A DNA stretch of 64,000 nt, taken from positions 1,922,001 through 1,986,000 of the forward strand of contig OZ244806.1 of the NCBI GenBank assembly GCA_965220075.1. Reading direction: 5' to 3'. Under the pieces are notes generated by a model. That model saw only the letters and a program-made list of their open reading frames with translations. It ran no database searches and was not told the origin of the DNA. A program made the translations under genes and the position numbers. Of the stretch, positions 17,702 through 29,265 are shown in pieces (positions within the stretch are counted from its first letter, which is position 1; each line of letters starts with the position of its first letter). This DNA comes from G965220075 sp965220075 (GTDB taxonomy: Bacteria; Chloroflexota; UBA11872).

Positions 17702-18623
17702 CGTTGTCCGCCGTACGGCAGTGCGGGGTCGTAGACCGGACGGTCCATCGGTCGGGTTCGCAGCGTTCCCGCCAGAAGCGCTTGCAGTCGGTCCCGGGCT
17801 ATCTCGACGTAAGCAGGCTCAACGTCGCAGCCGAAGCCGTAGCGACCGTGCTTGACCGACGCTATCACCGTGGTGCCAACGCCCATGTACGGATCGAACA
17901 CCGAATCGCCGGGATCGGTCATCGAAAGTACCAGTCGCTCGATCAGCTCGACCGGAAACTGGCACGGGTGAATTGTCTTTTCGACGTGGTTGCTCTTTAC
18001 GTTCGGGAGGGTCCACACGTCGCCAGGGTTCTTGCCGAGAGGGTTGCCGGAGAGCTTTCCGCGATTCGGCCCCTTGTAGTGTCTTTTGCCCGGATACTTC
18101 GCCGGGACTCGGATCGGGTCGAGGCTGAACGTGTAGTCGCCGCCCTTGGTGAACCAAAGAATCGTTTCATGCCGGCCGGACAGCCGTTTCGAGCAGTGCA
18201 GGCCATGCTCGAAGTGCCACACGATTCTGTTTCTGAGCTTGAGACCGTGAGCCTTGAAGTGGTTGTAAAGGACGATATCGAGCGGGAAGACCTCACCCTT
18301 TGAACGTGGTTGCCTACCTGCCAGCAAATCGATCCCTGTGGATGCAGCAGCCGCACGCACTCCGCGATCGCCTGCGCCTGCCCTTCCACATACTCCTCCA
18401 GAGACAATCTGGATTCGTACGACTTCCAGATGTTGTATGGCGGCGACGTGGCGATGAGCTTCATGCTTTCGTCGCTCAGCCCGCTCATGAAGGCCAGGTT
18501 GTCCACGCAGGCCATCGTGGCCTCGGCGCCATTTTGCGCATGGACGCCAGCGGGAACCTGAAAGGTCAGTTGTTGTGCCGAAGCTGTCCTGGCTGTTCGT
18601 GAATCAGCGTCACGAGCCGCCAT
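17698..18623 (-). pseudogene. Type II DNA methyltransferase (beta-class N4/N6), frameshifted
   Basis: The N-terminal frame (ATG about 18623) contains the catalytic motif TSPPYNIWKSYE and runs to GSICWQVGNHVQ. The rest (KGEVFPLDIVLYNHFKAHGL, then motif I FDPYMGVGTTVIA) is in another frame. The two frames meet at a run of three A at about 18298-18303; one extra A would restore the reading frame. Motif IV before motif I places it in the beta class, and SPPY is usual for N4-cytosine (sometimes N6-adenine) enzymes. It would protect the sites cut by the adjacent BglII-like enzyme. Either a true frameshift or a base-calling error is possible. Confidence 0.8.
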
Positions 18624-18729
18624 CACGACTGCCTGCCTTCCCACTCGCCGACAGCTACGCCCTCACCGACGTTCAATCGTACCGTTTGCAGCCGCTCCTC
18701 TTCAGATCAAGATCGGTCCGATCTCGCTG

Positions 18730-19620
18730 CTAGCGCCGGAAGAAGAATCTCTCGGCGGTGCCCACCATGAGCTCGTACCTGTCGTTTGCGCTCAGAAAGC
18801 CGGCGAGATCGCGGATCGGCGCCACCGACCCCGCGTAGTCGTGCGGCGGCACGACTTGCAGTGGGCTGTCCGACTCCCACATGCAGCGCGCCGGGCCGAA
18901 GGCGTCAATCACGCGGCGGATCAGCGGAAGCAAATCGGTGTAGGGCGCTTTGCGTTTGCCCAGTCCGTAGAACGCCCCGATCTTGACCATCACGCGCGGG
19001 CGCCGGCTCAGTGCGCACAGCGCCCGTACGTCGTCCTCGTCGATGCGACCGCCGCCGCCTATTCGGCCTATGTGGTCCACGATCACCGGCGTATCCGGAT
19101 GGAGCGCGCACATGCGGTCGATCTCGGGTATGTCGGGCGGGTTCATTAGAAAGCTGAGCGCCAGGTTGTGCCGCGCGCCGGCCGCGAACATCTCGGTATA
19201 GCTGGATTGATCCATCCACCGGCCCGAGCCGCCCGGCAGCGGCTCCAGCGCCCGCCCGCGCAGTCGAAAGGCGTACATGCCCTGCTCGGCCAGCGCCCGC
19301 ATTGCGCGCTCCGGCGCCGCCAGCGCCACGTCTGTGATAGCCGGGACGATTCCGGTGCCCACGAAGTGAGCCGGATCGGCCGCGATCGCGTCCGCGATAT
19401 ACGAATGGTCCAGGCCGTACCAGGTCATCTGCACGAGATTGAAGCGCGTCACCCCCGAGCCGCGCCCGTGCTCGGCAAGCTCTTCAGTCGTGAAGCTGGG
19501 GACGATAAAGTCCTCCAGAGTGAAGCCGGCCGCGAGGGGATATCTGTCCACGTCGCGGGTCCAGACGTGCACGTGCGCGTCGACGATGTCGGTCAGACTT
19601 GGGCCAGGATCGTTGCTCAT
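18730..19620 (-). CDS. Amidohydrolase-family (amidohydrolase 2) metal-dependent hydrolase
   Basis: A 296-residue TIM-barrel hydrolase with metal-ligand pattern DAHVHVW (His16, His18), VDHIGR near residue 192 and WESDSP near residue 262, as in the amidohydrolase-2 / PDC-hydrolase-like group. These enzymes open lactones or decarboxylate ring acids in catabolic pathways. The gene is divergent from the MDR dehydrogenase at 19747, with 126 bp between, hinting at a shared control region. The exact substrate is unknown. Confidence 0.85.
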   Translation of the reverse strand: MSNDPGPSLTDIVDAHVHVWTRDVDRYPLAAGFTLEDFIVPSFTTEELAEHGRGSGVTRFNLVQMTWYGLDHSYIADAIAADPAHFVGTGIVPAITDVALAAPERAMRALAEQGMYAFRLRGRALEPLPGGSGRWMDQSSYTEMFAAGARHNLALSFLMNPPDIPEIDRMCALHPDTPVIVDHIGRIGGGGRIDEDDVRALCALSRRPRVMVKIGAFYGLGKRKAPYTDLLPLIRRVIDAFGPARCMWESDSPLQVVPPHDYAGSVAPIRDLAGFLSANDRYELMVGTAERFFFRR

Positions 19621-19746
19621 TGACGGTGCGCCGGGCGGCTTAGGCGATCATACTCCGCTCGGCGTGCGGGCCGCGTCAACCGGCCGCGCGACTGAGCCGC
19701 TCCGCTGCGGCATCATGCGCACGACAGATCCGGCAAGGCTTGATGC

Positions 19747-20793
19747 ATGTCCCTAAGTGTTCCGCGAGTAGTGATTCCGGCCCCCGGCCGCGTCGAGCTG
19801 GAGACCATGGAGGTGGCGGACCCCGGTCCTGGAGAGATCCGCGCGCGTGCCGCCAAGACCCTCATAAGCGCCGGCACGGAGCGCAACGTGCTGGAAGGTG
19901 ATCGGGGCGCCGCCGGCGCCCGTCATACAACCGAACCGCTGCGGCCCGGCTATTCCTGGACCGGCGTGGTGGACGCCGTGGGACCCGACGTGGAGGGATT
20001 CGCGGTCGGCGACCGCGTCGTGACCAGCCTGGGACACCAGGGCGCCGGGATAGTCGGGCTTCCGACGGAGTACGTGGTGGGAATACCTTTCGTGGCGCCG
20101 ATTCCTGACGACGTCAGCGACGAGGCCGCGGCTTTCGTCGCGCTCAGCGACGTCGCACTGCATGGCGTGCGCCGTGGGGCGCCCTCGATCGGCGATCCGG
20201 TGGCGATCTTTGGCGAGGGGGTCGTGGGGCAGCTTGTAACCCAATTCGCGCGTATGACCGGCGCCTATCCCGTCATAGCGGTCGATCTGGTAGACGAGCG
20301 ACTCGAGGCCGCGCGCGAGAGCGGCGCCAGCCACGTTGTCAACGCCGGCAGAGAAGACGCGGTGGAAGCCATCCGCGCGATTACAGAGGGCGAAGGCGCG
20401 CGCGTGGTTTTCATGACCGCTCCCGCGCCGGCCTTGCTGCCGGACTGCATGCGGGCGTGCGCGCACGGCGGCACCGTAGCGGTCACCGCCAGCCATCGCG
20501 GCCGGGTGGAGATCACTCTGCAGGATGATCTCCTACGACGCGAGATCAACGTGACCGGCACCTACCAGGCGGGCTATCCGCGCCTGCCCTATCACGGCTT
20601 CCACTGGACGCGCGGCGAGAACCGCCGCTACGCGCTGGAGCTAATGCAGCGCAATGAGCTGCGCGTCGCCCACTTGATCTCGCATCGGGTACCGTACGAT
20701 CAGGCCCCGGCGATGTACGAGATGATTGCGCGCGGCCCCCAGGGCTGGCTGGGTATCGTGCTCGACTGGCACGGCGCGCCAGCGGCGTCTTGA
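19747..20793 (+). CDS. Medium-chain dehydrogenase/reductase (MDR) lacking zinc ligands
   Basis: This 348-residue protein has the GroES-like N-terminal domain and a Rossmann domain (IFGEGVVGQLVTQFA, about residues 157-171) of the MDR superfamily. The catalytic zinc ligands Cys and His-Glu of alcohol dehydrogenases are absent; the first position reads LISAGTER, like the BchC and related zinc-independent groups. It probably oxidises or reduces a polyol or sugar derivative with NAD(P). The candidate selenoprotein gene begins 9 bp after its stop, so the two are very likely co-transcribed. Confidence 0.85.
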   Translation: MSLSVPRVVIPAPGRVELETMEVADPGPGEIRARAAKTLISAGTERNVLEGDRGAAGARHTTEPLRPGYSWTGVVDAVGPDVEGFAVGDRVVTSLGHQGAGIVGLPTEYVVGIPFVAPIPDDVSDEAAAFVALSDVALHGVRRGAPSIGDPVAIFGEGVVGQLVTQFARMTGAYPVIAVDLVDERLEAARESGASHVVNAGREDAVEAIRAITEGEGARVVFMTAPAPALLPDCMRACAHGGTVAVTASHRGRVEITLQDDLLRREINVTGTYQAGYPRLPYHGFHWTRGENRRYALELMQRNELRVAHLISHRVPYDQAPAMYEMIARGPQGWLGIVLDWHGAPAAS

Positions 20794-20802
20794 GGTGAAA
20801 CC

Positions 20803-21150
20803 ATGAGCAAGCCACAGTTTTTCTTTCGCGGCACCTGAAACTCGTGCCGGCGGGCCCGGGCGGCCCTGCGAGATACGAATGTCGAGTTTGAGGCGCGTGA
20901 CTATGCGCGCAAGCCGCTAGAGCGCGGCGAGTTGAAGCTTCTCGCTGGCGACGGTCATCCGCGCGACCTCATCAACCCGGCCAGCCGCGCTTTCCGCGCC
21001 CTGGATCTGGCGTTGGACCAGATTTCGGGCGAGCGGGCCATCGACCTGATGATGTCCGACAACTCGATCCTGCGCCGGCCGATCCTGCTCATGGGCGACC
21101 GCCGCATCATGGGTTTCGACGCGGAGGAGTATCGCAAGCTCGAAAGCTAG
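20803..21150 (+). CDS. Candidate selenoprotein: ArsC/Spx-like thioredoxin-fold protein with in-frame TGA (UxxC)
   Basis: From ATG 20803 (preceded by GAGGTGAAACC) the frame reads MSKPQFFFRGT, then TGA (20836-20838), then NSCRRARAALRD and on to a TAG at 21148-21150, 115 residues in all. It is an ArsC/Spx-family protein: beta1 followed by the redox motif, YARKPLERGEL, and the RRPIL loop with its cis-Pro. The TGA falls exactly on the first Cys of the CxxC motif, giving UNSC. A hairpin with a G-containing loop follows at the distance typical of bacterial SECIS elements. If TGA were a real stop, the remaining frame would have lost its active site and has only a TTG (20932) as a start. The partner genes selA, selB, selC and selD are not in this window. 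Confidence 0.75.
20841..20872 (+). promoter_or_regulatory. Putative bacterial SECIS hairpin
   Basis: CTCG (20841-20844) pairs with CGAG (20869-20872), and inside it GGGCC (20852-20856) pairs with GGCCC (20862-20866) around the 5-nt loop CGGGC. The loop begins 19 nt after the TGA and has G at its second position, in agreement with the published bacterial SECIS consensus (apical loop 16-37 nt downstream, G in the first two loop positions). The fold was drawn by eye. Confidence 0.6.
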
Positions 21151-21992
21151 CGTTGCGGCAACCGCGATTCGGTCCCATCCGCGTGCGAGGCCTCGCTATC
21201 GTCCGCGCTCCGCGCCTTCATACGTGCGGGTCGAGGCTTTGTCGTCCGCGCGAAGTGCTCCGGAGTCGTGACGGGGTAGACCGTCTCGGCCGCGAGCGGC
21301 ACGGGGTTCTTGAGCAAATCCCCGTCGGCCGTGCTGTTGCGCAGCACGTGCGCCGCGGCCATGGTGAATAGTCCGTCGCCGCCGCCCGGCGCGGCGTTCA
21401 GCTCGAAGTACTTGGGCACCATGAGCGCCATGCTCTCCATCTTGCGATCTTTGCTCGCCTCGGGGTCTTGCCGATAGCGCCCGATGAACACGTCGCACAG
21501 CATCGGCGCCCCTTGGGTGGTCTCCGCTCGCCCGTACGCGCGGCAAACGAAGGGCCGCACGGGATAGATCTCGCAGCGATTGTCGTCGCCGAGGAACGGA
21601 CAGCGGGTAGATTCAGCGTGAAATCCGATCTTGATCGCGTTCGTGAGAGCACGCGGATGCTTGCCCCGCATGCCCAGCCAGCGCTTGAGAGGGTTCCCGG
21701 GCGTGTTGAGCTGAGTGTGCACCCTCCGCACCACGGTTTGACGCTGGGCCTTTGTCATATTCGCGCGCATCCAGGCGTGGATGGGGGCCCACTCCGGCTC
21801 GCCCACCATCACCTGCGTCTTGCAGCAGCGGGCGCACCCCTGCTGGCAGACGAGCAATGGATTCTCGCGCACGACCAGCTCCGACCAGCCCTCCATGGCC
21901 GTGTAGAACTCCTCGAGACTACGCGCCGCCTCGACCATGCGCGCGTGAAACGCATGCAGGTCGATGTTCTCGGTGGAGGCTGAGTCAGCCAC
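21147..21992 (-). CDS. YkgJ-family cysteine-cluster protein
   Basis: This 281-residue protein has the Cys cluster of the YkgJ/CxxCxxxxCC family: QQGCARCCKT (about residues 51-60), then STRCPFLGDDNRCEIYPVRP and FVCRAYG. The family is thought to bind zinc or an iron-sulfur centre; its function is not firmly known. It is convergent with the candidate selenoprotein gene, and the two stop codons overlap within the palindrome CTAG (21147-21150). The start at ATG 21992 is supported by the following helical N-terminus. Confidence 0.8.
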   Translation of the reverse strand: MADSASTENIDLHAFHARMVEAARSLEEFYTAMEGWSELVVRENPLLVCQQGCARCCKTQVMVGEPEWAPIHAWMRANMTKAQRQTVVRRVHTQLNTPGNPLKRWLGMRGKHPRALTNAIKIGFHAESTRCPFLGDDNRCEIYPVRPFVCRAYGRAETTQGAPMLCDVFIGRYRQDPEASKDRKMESMALMVPKYFELNAAPGGGDGLFTMAAAHVLRNSTADGDLLKNPVPLAAETVYPVTTPEHFARTTKPRPARMKARSADDSEASHADGTESRLPQR

Positions 21993-22095
21993 GCGACCAA
22001 CTTTTCAGATTCGGCATCCTCATTGGGTTAGGCGGCGCTCCCGTGCCGGACGATAGGACGCCGCCCAAGTCGCGAGAGGCCACGGCGCCGGATTT

Positions 22096-22211
22096 CCGGG
22101 CAACGACTTATCTTCCCACCGGGTTGCCCCGGCAGTATTGTCGGCGCTGACGAGCTTAACGACTGTGTTCGGAATGGGAACAGGTGTGGCCTCGTCGCTC
22201 CAGTCACCCGG
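22096..22211 (-). rRNA. rrf: 5S ribosomal RNA
   Basis: The minus strand gives a 116-nt RNA whose ends pair (CCGGG at the 5' end with CCCGG at the 3' end, part of a longer stem). It contains the conserved 5S core CACACCTGTTCCCATTCCGA and AGCGCCGA. It lies about 65 bp downstream of the 23S gene on the same strand. Confidence 0.9.
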
Positions 22212-22274
22212 AAATCCGACGCCGCGGCCCCGACCTTCCGTGAATCCGTCTGCAAAGCAGCAAGGTTGCCGATC

Positions 22275-25372
<3,098 letters not shown>

Positions 25373-25481
25373 GTTAGATCGGCAAAATTGCTGCCTTGCG
25401 GACGGTATTCACTTGTCAAGGTACGCCGGCTTGCGCGCATTGCGCGCAGCACCGCCCCACGAATTCGAGGGGTACGAGATA

Positions 25482-25510
25482 GTTATACCGCCCCCGCACC
25501 GAACAGTCAA
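25482..25510 (-). promoter_or_regulatory. Promoter of the 23S-5S operon
   Basis: On the minus strand TTGACT (25505-25510) and TATAAC (25482-25487) are separated by exactly 17 bp, close to the sigma-70 consensus. Transcription would begin about 100 nt before the mature 23S 5' end. This gives the 23S-5S pair its own promoter, independent of 16S. Confidence 0.7.
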
Positions 25511-25640
25511 CGAACGCGCCCGCCCCGCGGGTGGGGGGATGGCCGACTTGCCTGTATGTCCCGGTCAGGCGACTTGCCCTCCGCAAGCGTCCACGTGCCA
25601 GAATGCCCTCCTTGGCCACTCACGAGCGCGAGCGTTCCCC

Positions 25641-26102
25641 ATGCCCTTGACCATCGGCCACGTGGCCCTCGTCGTACAGGACCTCGACCTCATGCGGGAC
25701 TTCTATAAGCGGGTAGTGGGCCTCACCGAGCGGCGCCGCACCCTTCTGGAAGGACCCCACATCGACGGCCTGACCGGGCTCTCCGGGGTTAAGCTTGAGG
25801 CCGTCTTCCTCGGCACCGCGCGCAGTCCCGAGGCCGTCGAGATGCTGAAATACCACCACCACCCTTCGCCGCCCGTCCGCAAAGGCCCCTCGACCGGCGG
25901 TTTCAACCACCTTCAGTTCGTGGTTGAGGACCTGGACGTAGTGCTCGCGGCGCTGCGCGCGGAGGGACTCGATTTCTGGGGCGAGCCGCGCGACTGGCCG
26001 GGGATCTGGCGGCGCGTGCTTTACGCCAAGGACCCCGAAGGCAACGTGATCGAGTTCAACGAGCGCCGCGCCGAGGTCGAATACACCTGGCTCGACTCCT
26101 AG
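25641..26102 (+). CDS. VOC-family (glyoxalase/dioxygenase fold) protein
   Basis: A 153-residue vicinal-oxygen-chelate protein: TIGHVALVVQDLDLMRDFYK starts the first beta-alpha-beta-beta-beta module, and FNHLQFVVEDLDVVLAALRA the second. Metal ligands are likely His7, His near residue 91 (FNHLQF) and Glu near residue 140 (NVIEFNE). ATG 25641 is chosen because the fold starts there; the frame is open further upstream but overlaps the rRNA promoter region. It could be a lyase, dioxygenase or epimerase of a small metabolite. Confidence 0.82.
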   Translation: MPLTIGHVALVVQDLDLMRDFYKRVVGLTERRRTLLEGPHIDGLTGLSGVKLEAVFLGTARSPEAVEMLKYHHHPSPPVRKGPSTGGFNHLQFVVEDLDVVLAALRAEGLDFWGEPRDWPGIWRRVLYAKDPEGNVIEFNERRAEVEYTWLDS

Positions 26103-26149
26103 ACGCGATCATCCGCGGCGCCTCCCGCCGCCCGGCCTGAGCGTCTAGG
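26098..26149. terminator. Inverted repeat between convergent genes (possible bidirectional terminator)
   Basis: CCTAGACGC (26098-26106) and GCGTCTAGG (26141-26149) form a perfect 9-bp stem spanning both stop codons of the convergent VOC and isomerase genes. The enclosed 34 nt is very GC-rich and can fold further. There is no T-tract. Confidence 0.4.
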
Positions 26150-27131
26150 ATGTTCCGCGCAGCGCGGCCCAAAGAAGCTCTTGCGACGCGTTGATGTCCT
26201 GAGCCGCCATAGCCTGGGCCAGCCTGTCCCGGTCCAGTGCATCCAGCACGCGCACCATGAACTGGACGTTGCGCACCAGCTGCACGGCGTTCTGGCGCGC
26301 GTCTTCGCGGAACCAAAAGGCGTCGATGCCCAGGAAGTTGCTGTAGTTCACCTCGCGCAGCCAGTAGAGAAACTCCAGGCACTCCCAGAAGTGATGGCTC
26401 CCGAAAACGGTTCCCACGTCGATGGGGGGCTTGGTGTCGTTGAGGTGCACGTGGTACAGGAGCCCGCGCCGCCCGGTTTCCCAGGCCATTTGACCCAGGT
26501 TCTCACCCGCCAGGATCGTGTGGGCGATCTCGAGCTGCACGCCCAGGTTGGGTCGCGCTACTTCTGTTATGAGGTCTAACGACGCCGCGATCGACCCGAT
26601 GTTGGTCCAGCCTTTGGGCGTATGCGACCGGCACTCCAGCGCCATATTCACCTCGCCCGCGCGTTCACAGATTTCCTGCAGCGCCTCGACCGTGTACTTG
26701 CGCGCGCTGCGGTAGTCCTGCTGAAAGGGGTAGTCGGCGCCGTCCAGAGCCGTGAACACGTAGACCCGATTGCCGCCCAGCGCGCGCGCCACCTCGACCG
26801 CCCGCATGCTCAGCTCGATGGCCGCGCGCCGTTCCGACTCCTCGCCGGCGGTGAATAGCGCCTGTGCGAAGGTGCCTCGAACCGAAGGCTCGGCGGGATA
26901 GACGTTCGCGCACACCAGTCCGCGCTCGTCCAGCCTTCGCCGCACGTGCGCGGCGTTTTCCAGGGTGACGGTGGTGTCTCCGAAGAACTCGACTCCCTCT
27001 ACGTCCGGGACGCCGTCCATATCCTCGAAGGCACGATCGATCTCGTCATTCGTGGGCCTGTCGACGAAGGCCGTCGGGAAATGTCTATATAGCCCATCAG
27101 AGAACCGCGGTCGCCACGCTTGGTCCGTCAT
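26145..27131 (-). CDS. Sugar phosphate isomerase/epimerase-like TIM-barrel protein
   Basis: A 328-residue member of the AP-endonuclease-2/xylose-isomerase-like family. Metal-ligand strands are recognisable: ALECRSHTP, then VQLEIAHTILAGEN, LLYHVHLND and FLGIDAFWF, which supply Glu, Asp or His and Glu in the family. It probably interconverts or cleaves a keto-sugar or inositol derivative. ATG 27131 is chosen (GGTGGA upstream); the frame continues to 27203. It is divergent from the 2-hydroxyacid dehydrogenase gene at 27290. Confidence 0.85.
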   Translation of the reverse strand: MTDQAWRPRFSDGLYRHFPTAFVDRPTNDEIDRAFEDMDGVPDVEGVEFFGDTTVTLENAAHVRRRLDERGLVCANVYPAEPSVRGTFAQALFTAGEESERRAAIELSMRAVEVARALGGNRVYVFTALDGADYPFQQDYRSARKYTVEALQEICERAGEVNMALECRSHTPKGWTNIGSIAASLDLITEVARPNLGVQLEIAHTILAGENLGQMAWETGRRGLLYHVHLNDTKPPIDVGTVFGSHHFWECLEFLYWLREVNYSNFLGIDAFWFREDARQNAVQLVRNVQFMVRVLDALDRDRLAQAMAAQDINASQELLWAALRGTS

Positions 27132-27289
27132 GTCATTCCACCGTTCTACCCATGTCCGGGGGCACGCGTAAGCGCTTGCCCCACTTTGCAATTTGCTGGC
27201 CATCGGGCCGCGCAGCCAAGATTGTGCCCCAAACGTTATCGCCGGACCTGCGGCGATGTCCTGCGAGCTTCAGTCCAGGGGGGCGTGTG

Positions 27290-28273
27290 ATGACCGATTC
27301 AAACCATCCAGTCGTGCTTGTGACCGAGTTGATGGAATCCTCCGGGATCGAACTTATCGAGCGATTCGCCACCGTGCTGCGTCCGCCGGCGCGCGACGAG
27401 GCGTCCATCCTGAAACTCGCGCCGCGGATCACGGCGGCTGTCGTGCGGGTGGCGCCTATCACCGCGGCGGTGATCGACGCCGCGCCGCACCTGCGCCTGG
27501 TGCAAAAGCACGGCGTGGGCACGGACAATATCGACATCCCGCACGCTACCACGCGCGGCATTCCTGTCTGCTCTACCCCTGAGGCCAACTATCTGGCGGT
27601 CGCGGAGCACGCCGTGGCGGCAGCGCTGGCGGTCGTCAAGCGGCTCCCCTACCAGGACGGATTGGTACGCGGCCGCCGCTGGCGCGAGGAGATCGACCCG
27701 GCGCTCCCGGAGCTCGACGGACTCGCCATCGGAGTGGTCGGCGCCGGTCGCGCCGGACGGCGCGTGCTAACGACCATGATGCGCGGCTTCGGCATGCGCG
27801 GTCTGGCCTACGACGCATTTGTCGAGGACGCGCGCATTCGCGAAACCGGCGCCGAGCCGTGCGGCTCGCTGCGGGCGTTGCTGGAGCAATCCGACGTTGT
27901 TTCCCTGCACGTTCCTCTCACCGGCACGACTCGCAACCTTATAGATGCGGAGTCGCTTGGCTGGATGCGGCCGAGCGCGGTGCTGGTCAACACCTGCCGC
28001 GGCGGCGTGGTGGACGAAGCGGCGCTTGCCGACGCGCTGCGGGCGGGCCGGCTGGCCGGCGCCGCCATCGACGTGTTCGAGCGGGAGCCGGCCGTCGACA
28101 CGCCGCTGCTCGATGCTCCGAACGTGCTGCTCACGCCGCACAACGCGGGCATCACAGGCGGGTCGAACCGCCGGATGAGCATTCACTCAGCCCAGGAAGT
28201 CCAGCGGGTCCTGAGCGGCCGGAATCCGCTGTGGTGCCTCAACCCTGAAGTTCTCACGCCCGCGCCGGGCTGA
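27290..28273 (+). CDS. D-2-hydroxyacid dehydrogenase (SerA/PGDH-like), copy 1
   Basis: This 327-residue NAD-dependent dehydrogenase shows the Rossmann GAGRAGRRVL (about residues 150-159) and the catalytic trio: Arg in NTCRGG, Glu in FEREP and His in TPHNAG. It acts on D-2-hydroxy acids such as glycerate, phosphoglycerate or sugar acids; there is no ACT or regulatory domain, which argues against biosynthetic SerA. ATG 27290 follows a purine-rich stretch; the frame extends upstream without similarity. A second enzyme of the family is at 32476-33471. Confidence 0.88.
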   Translation: MTDSNHPVVLVTELMESSGIELIERFATVLRPPARDEASILKLAPRITAAVVRVAPITAAVIDAAPHLRLVQKHGVGTDNIDIPHATTRGIPVCSTPEANYLAVAEHAVAAALAVVKRLPYQDGLVRGRRWREEIDPALPELDGLAIGVVGAGRAGRRVLTTMMRGFGMRGLAYDAFVEDARIRETGAEPCGSLRALLEQSDVVSLHVPLTGTTRNLIDAESLGWMRPSAVLVNTCRGGVVDEAALADALRAGRLAGAAIDVFEREPAVDTPLLDAPNVLLTPHNAGITGGSNRRMSIHSAQEVQRVLSGRNPLWCLNPEVLTPAPG

Positions 28274-28362
28274 ACGCGACCGAGTCAGCGGCCGCCCCAT
28301 GCTTGTGTGAACCGGGGCGGACGACCCCGCCAAGCGCGTCGGCCGCCCCAACAGCCGCCGGC

Positions 28363-29157
28363 TCAGAGCGCGCGCCTGGCCAGAAACTCGACAACCGTGC
28401 GATTGAAGCTTTCGGGCGCCTCCAGCATCGGAAAGTGTCCGGTGGAGTCCAGCAACTTCAGCTCCGCGCCCGGGATCAGCCGGCTCAGCTCCAGCGACTC
28501 GGACGGCACGGCCGAGCGGTCGGCCGCGGCGCTCACGACGAGAGTTGGAACCGAGACGTTGGGAAGCTCCGCGCGAACGTCGAAGTCTCTGTACGAGCGC
28601 ACCAGGCTCAGCGCCACGGACTCGCTGGTTCGCAGCATCTCCGACTTGATCCAGGCGGCCAGGCCGGGACCGGCCCGAGGTCCCAGCCAGCCGCCGAAAA
28701 CCGCGTCGAACGCCGCGCGAAACCCACCGTCGCGCGCGTTCTTCTCGATCTGCTTGGACAACAAGCGGTCTTTCTGGTCGGCCGCGATGGTGGTCGCGAG
28801 CACGAGGCCGGACAGCCGGCCGCCATGGCGCGCGGCCAGCTGCTGCGCCACCATCCCACCCATCGAGTGGCCGACCAAGACCAGGGGCGCCAGGCCGAGC
28901 TTGTCGATCGTGCCGCGGATGTCGTCCACCAACTGCTCGAGCAGTGGCGCGCTTCGATCTCCAGATGATTCACCGTGGCCCCGAAAGTCCACCGCCACGA
29001 CCCGATGCGTTTGCGCCAGTGCGGGAATCTGCCGTCGCCAGAACCCGCGGTTGCACATCCAGCCGTGCAATAGAAGCACGGCCGGTCCCTCGCCCGCCTC
29101 CGTGAAGGCGAGCGTCGCATCGGTCATGTCGAGCCGACGTTCGATGGAGCGCGGCAT
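28363..29157 (-). CDS. Alpha/beta-hydrolase
   Basis: A 264-residue alpha/beta-hydrolase with the oxyanion segment LLHGWMCNRGFW, the nucleophile elbow GHSMGG (Ser about residue 97), an acid after the sixth strand (VVSAAADRSA) and His in STGHFPMLE. Such proteins are esterases, lactonases or C-C hydrolases. There is no signal peptide. It shares its strand with the sialidase-like gene upstream in transcription (29266-30603), separated by about 110 bp. Confidence 0.88.
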   Translation of the reverse strand: MPRSIERRLDMTDATLAFTEAGEGPAVLLLHGWMCNRGFWRRQIPALAQTHRVVAVDFRGHGESSGDRSAPLLEQLVDDIRGTIDKLGLAPLVLVGHSMGGMVAQQLAARHGGRLSGLVLATTIAADQKDRLLSKQIEKNARDGGFRAAFDAVFGGWLGPRAGPGLAAWIKSEMLRTSESVALSLVRSYRDFDVRAELPNVSVPTLVVSAAADRSAVPSESLELSRLIPGAELKLLDSTGHFPMLEAPESFNRTVVEFLARRAL

Positions 29158-29265
29158 GCCGTGCTACCTGTTGGGGCGGGGCGGCGGCGTGGGACCCGAC
29201 CTGCTCCCCGGCATGTGCGGCCCCTGGCCGGGCCGCGGCGCGCGGCGGTTCCGGGGCACCTTTGT

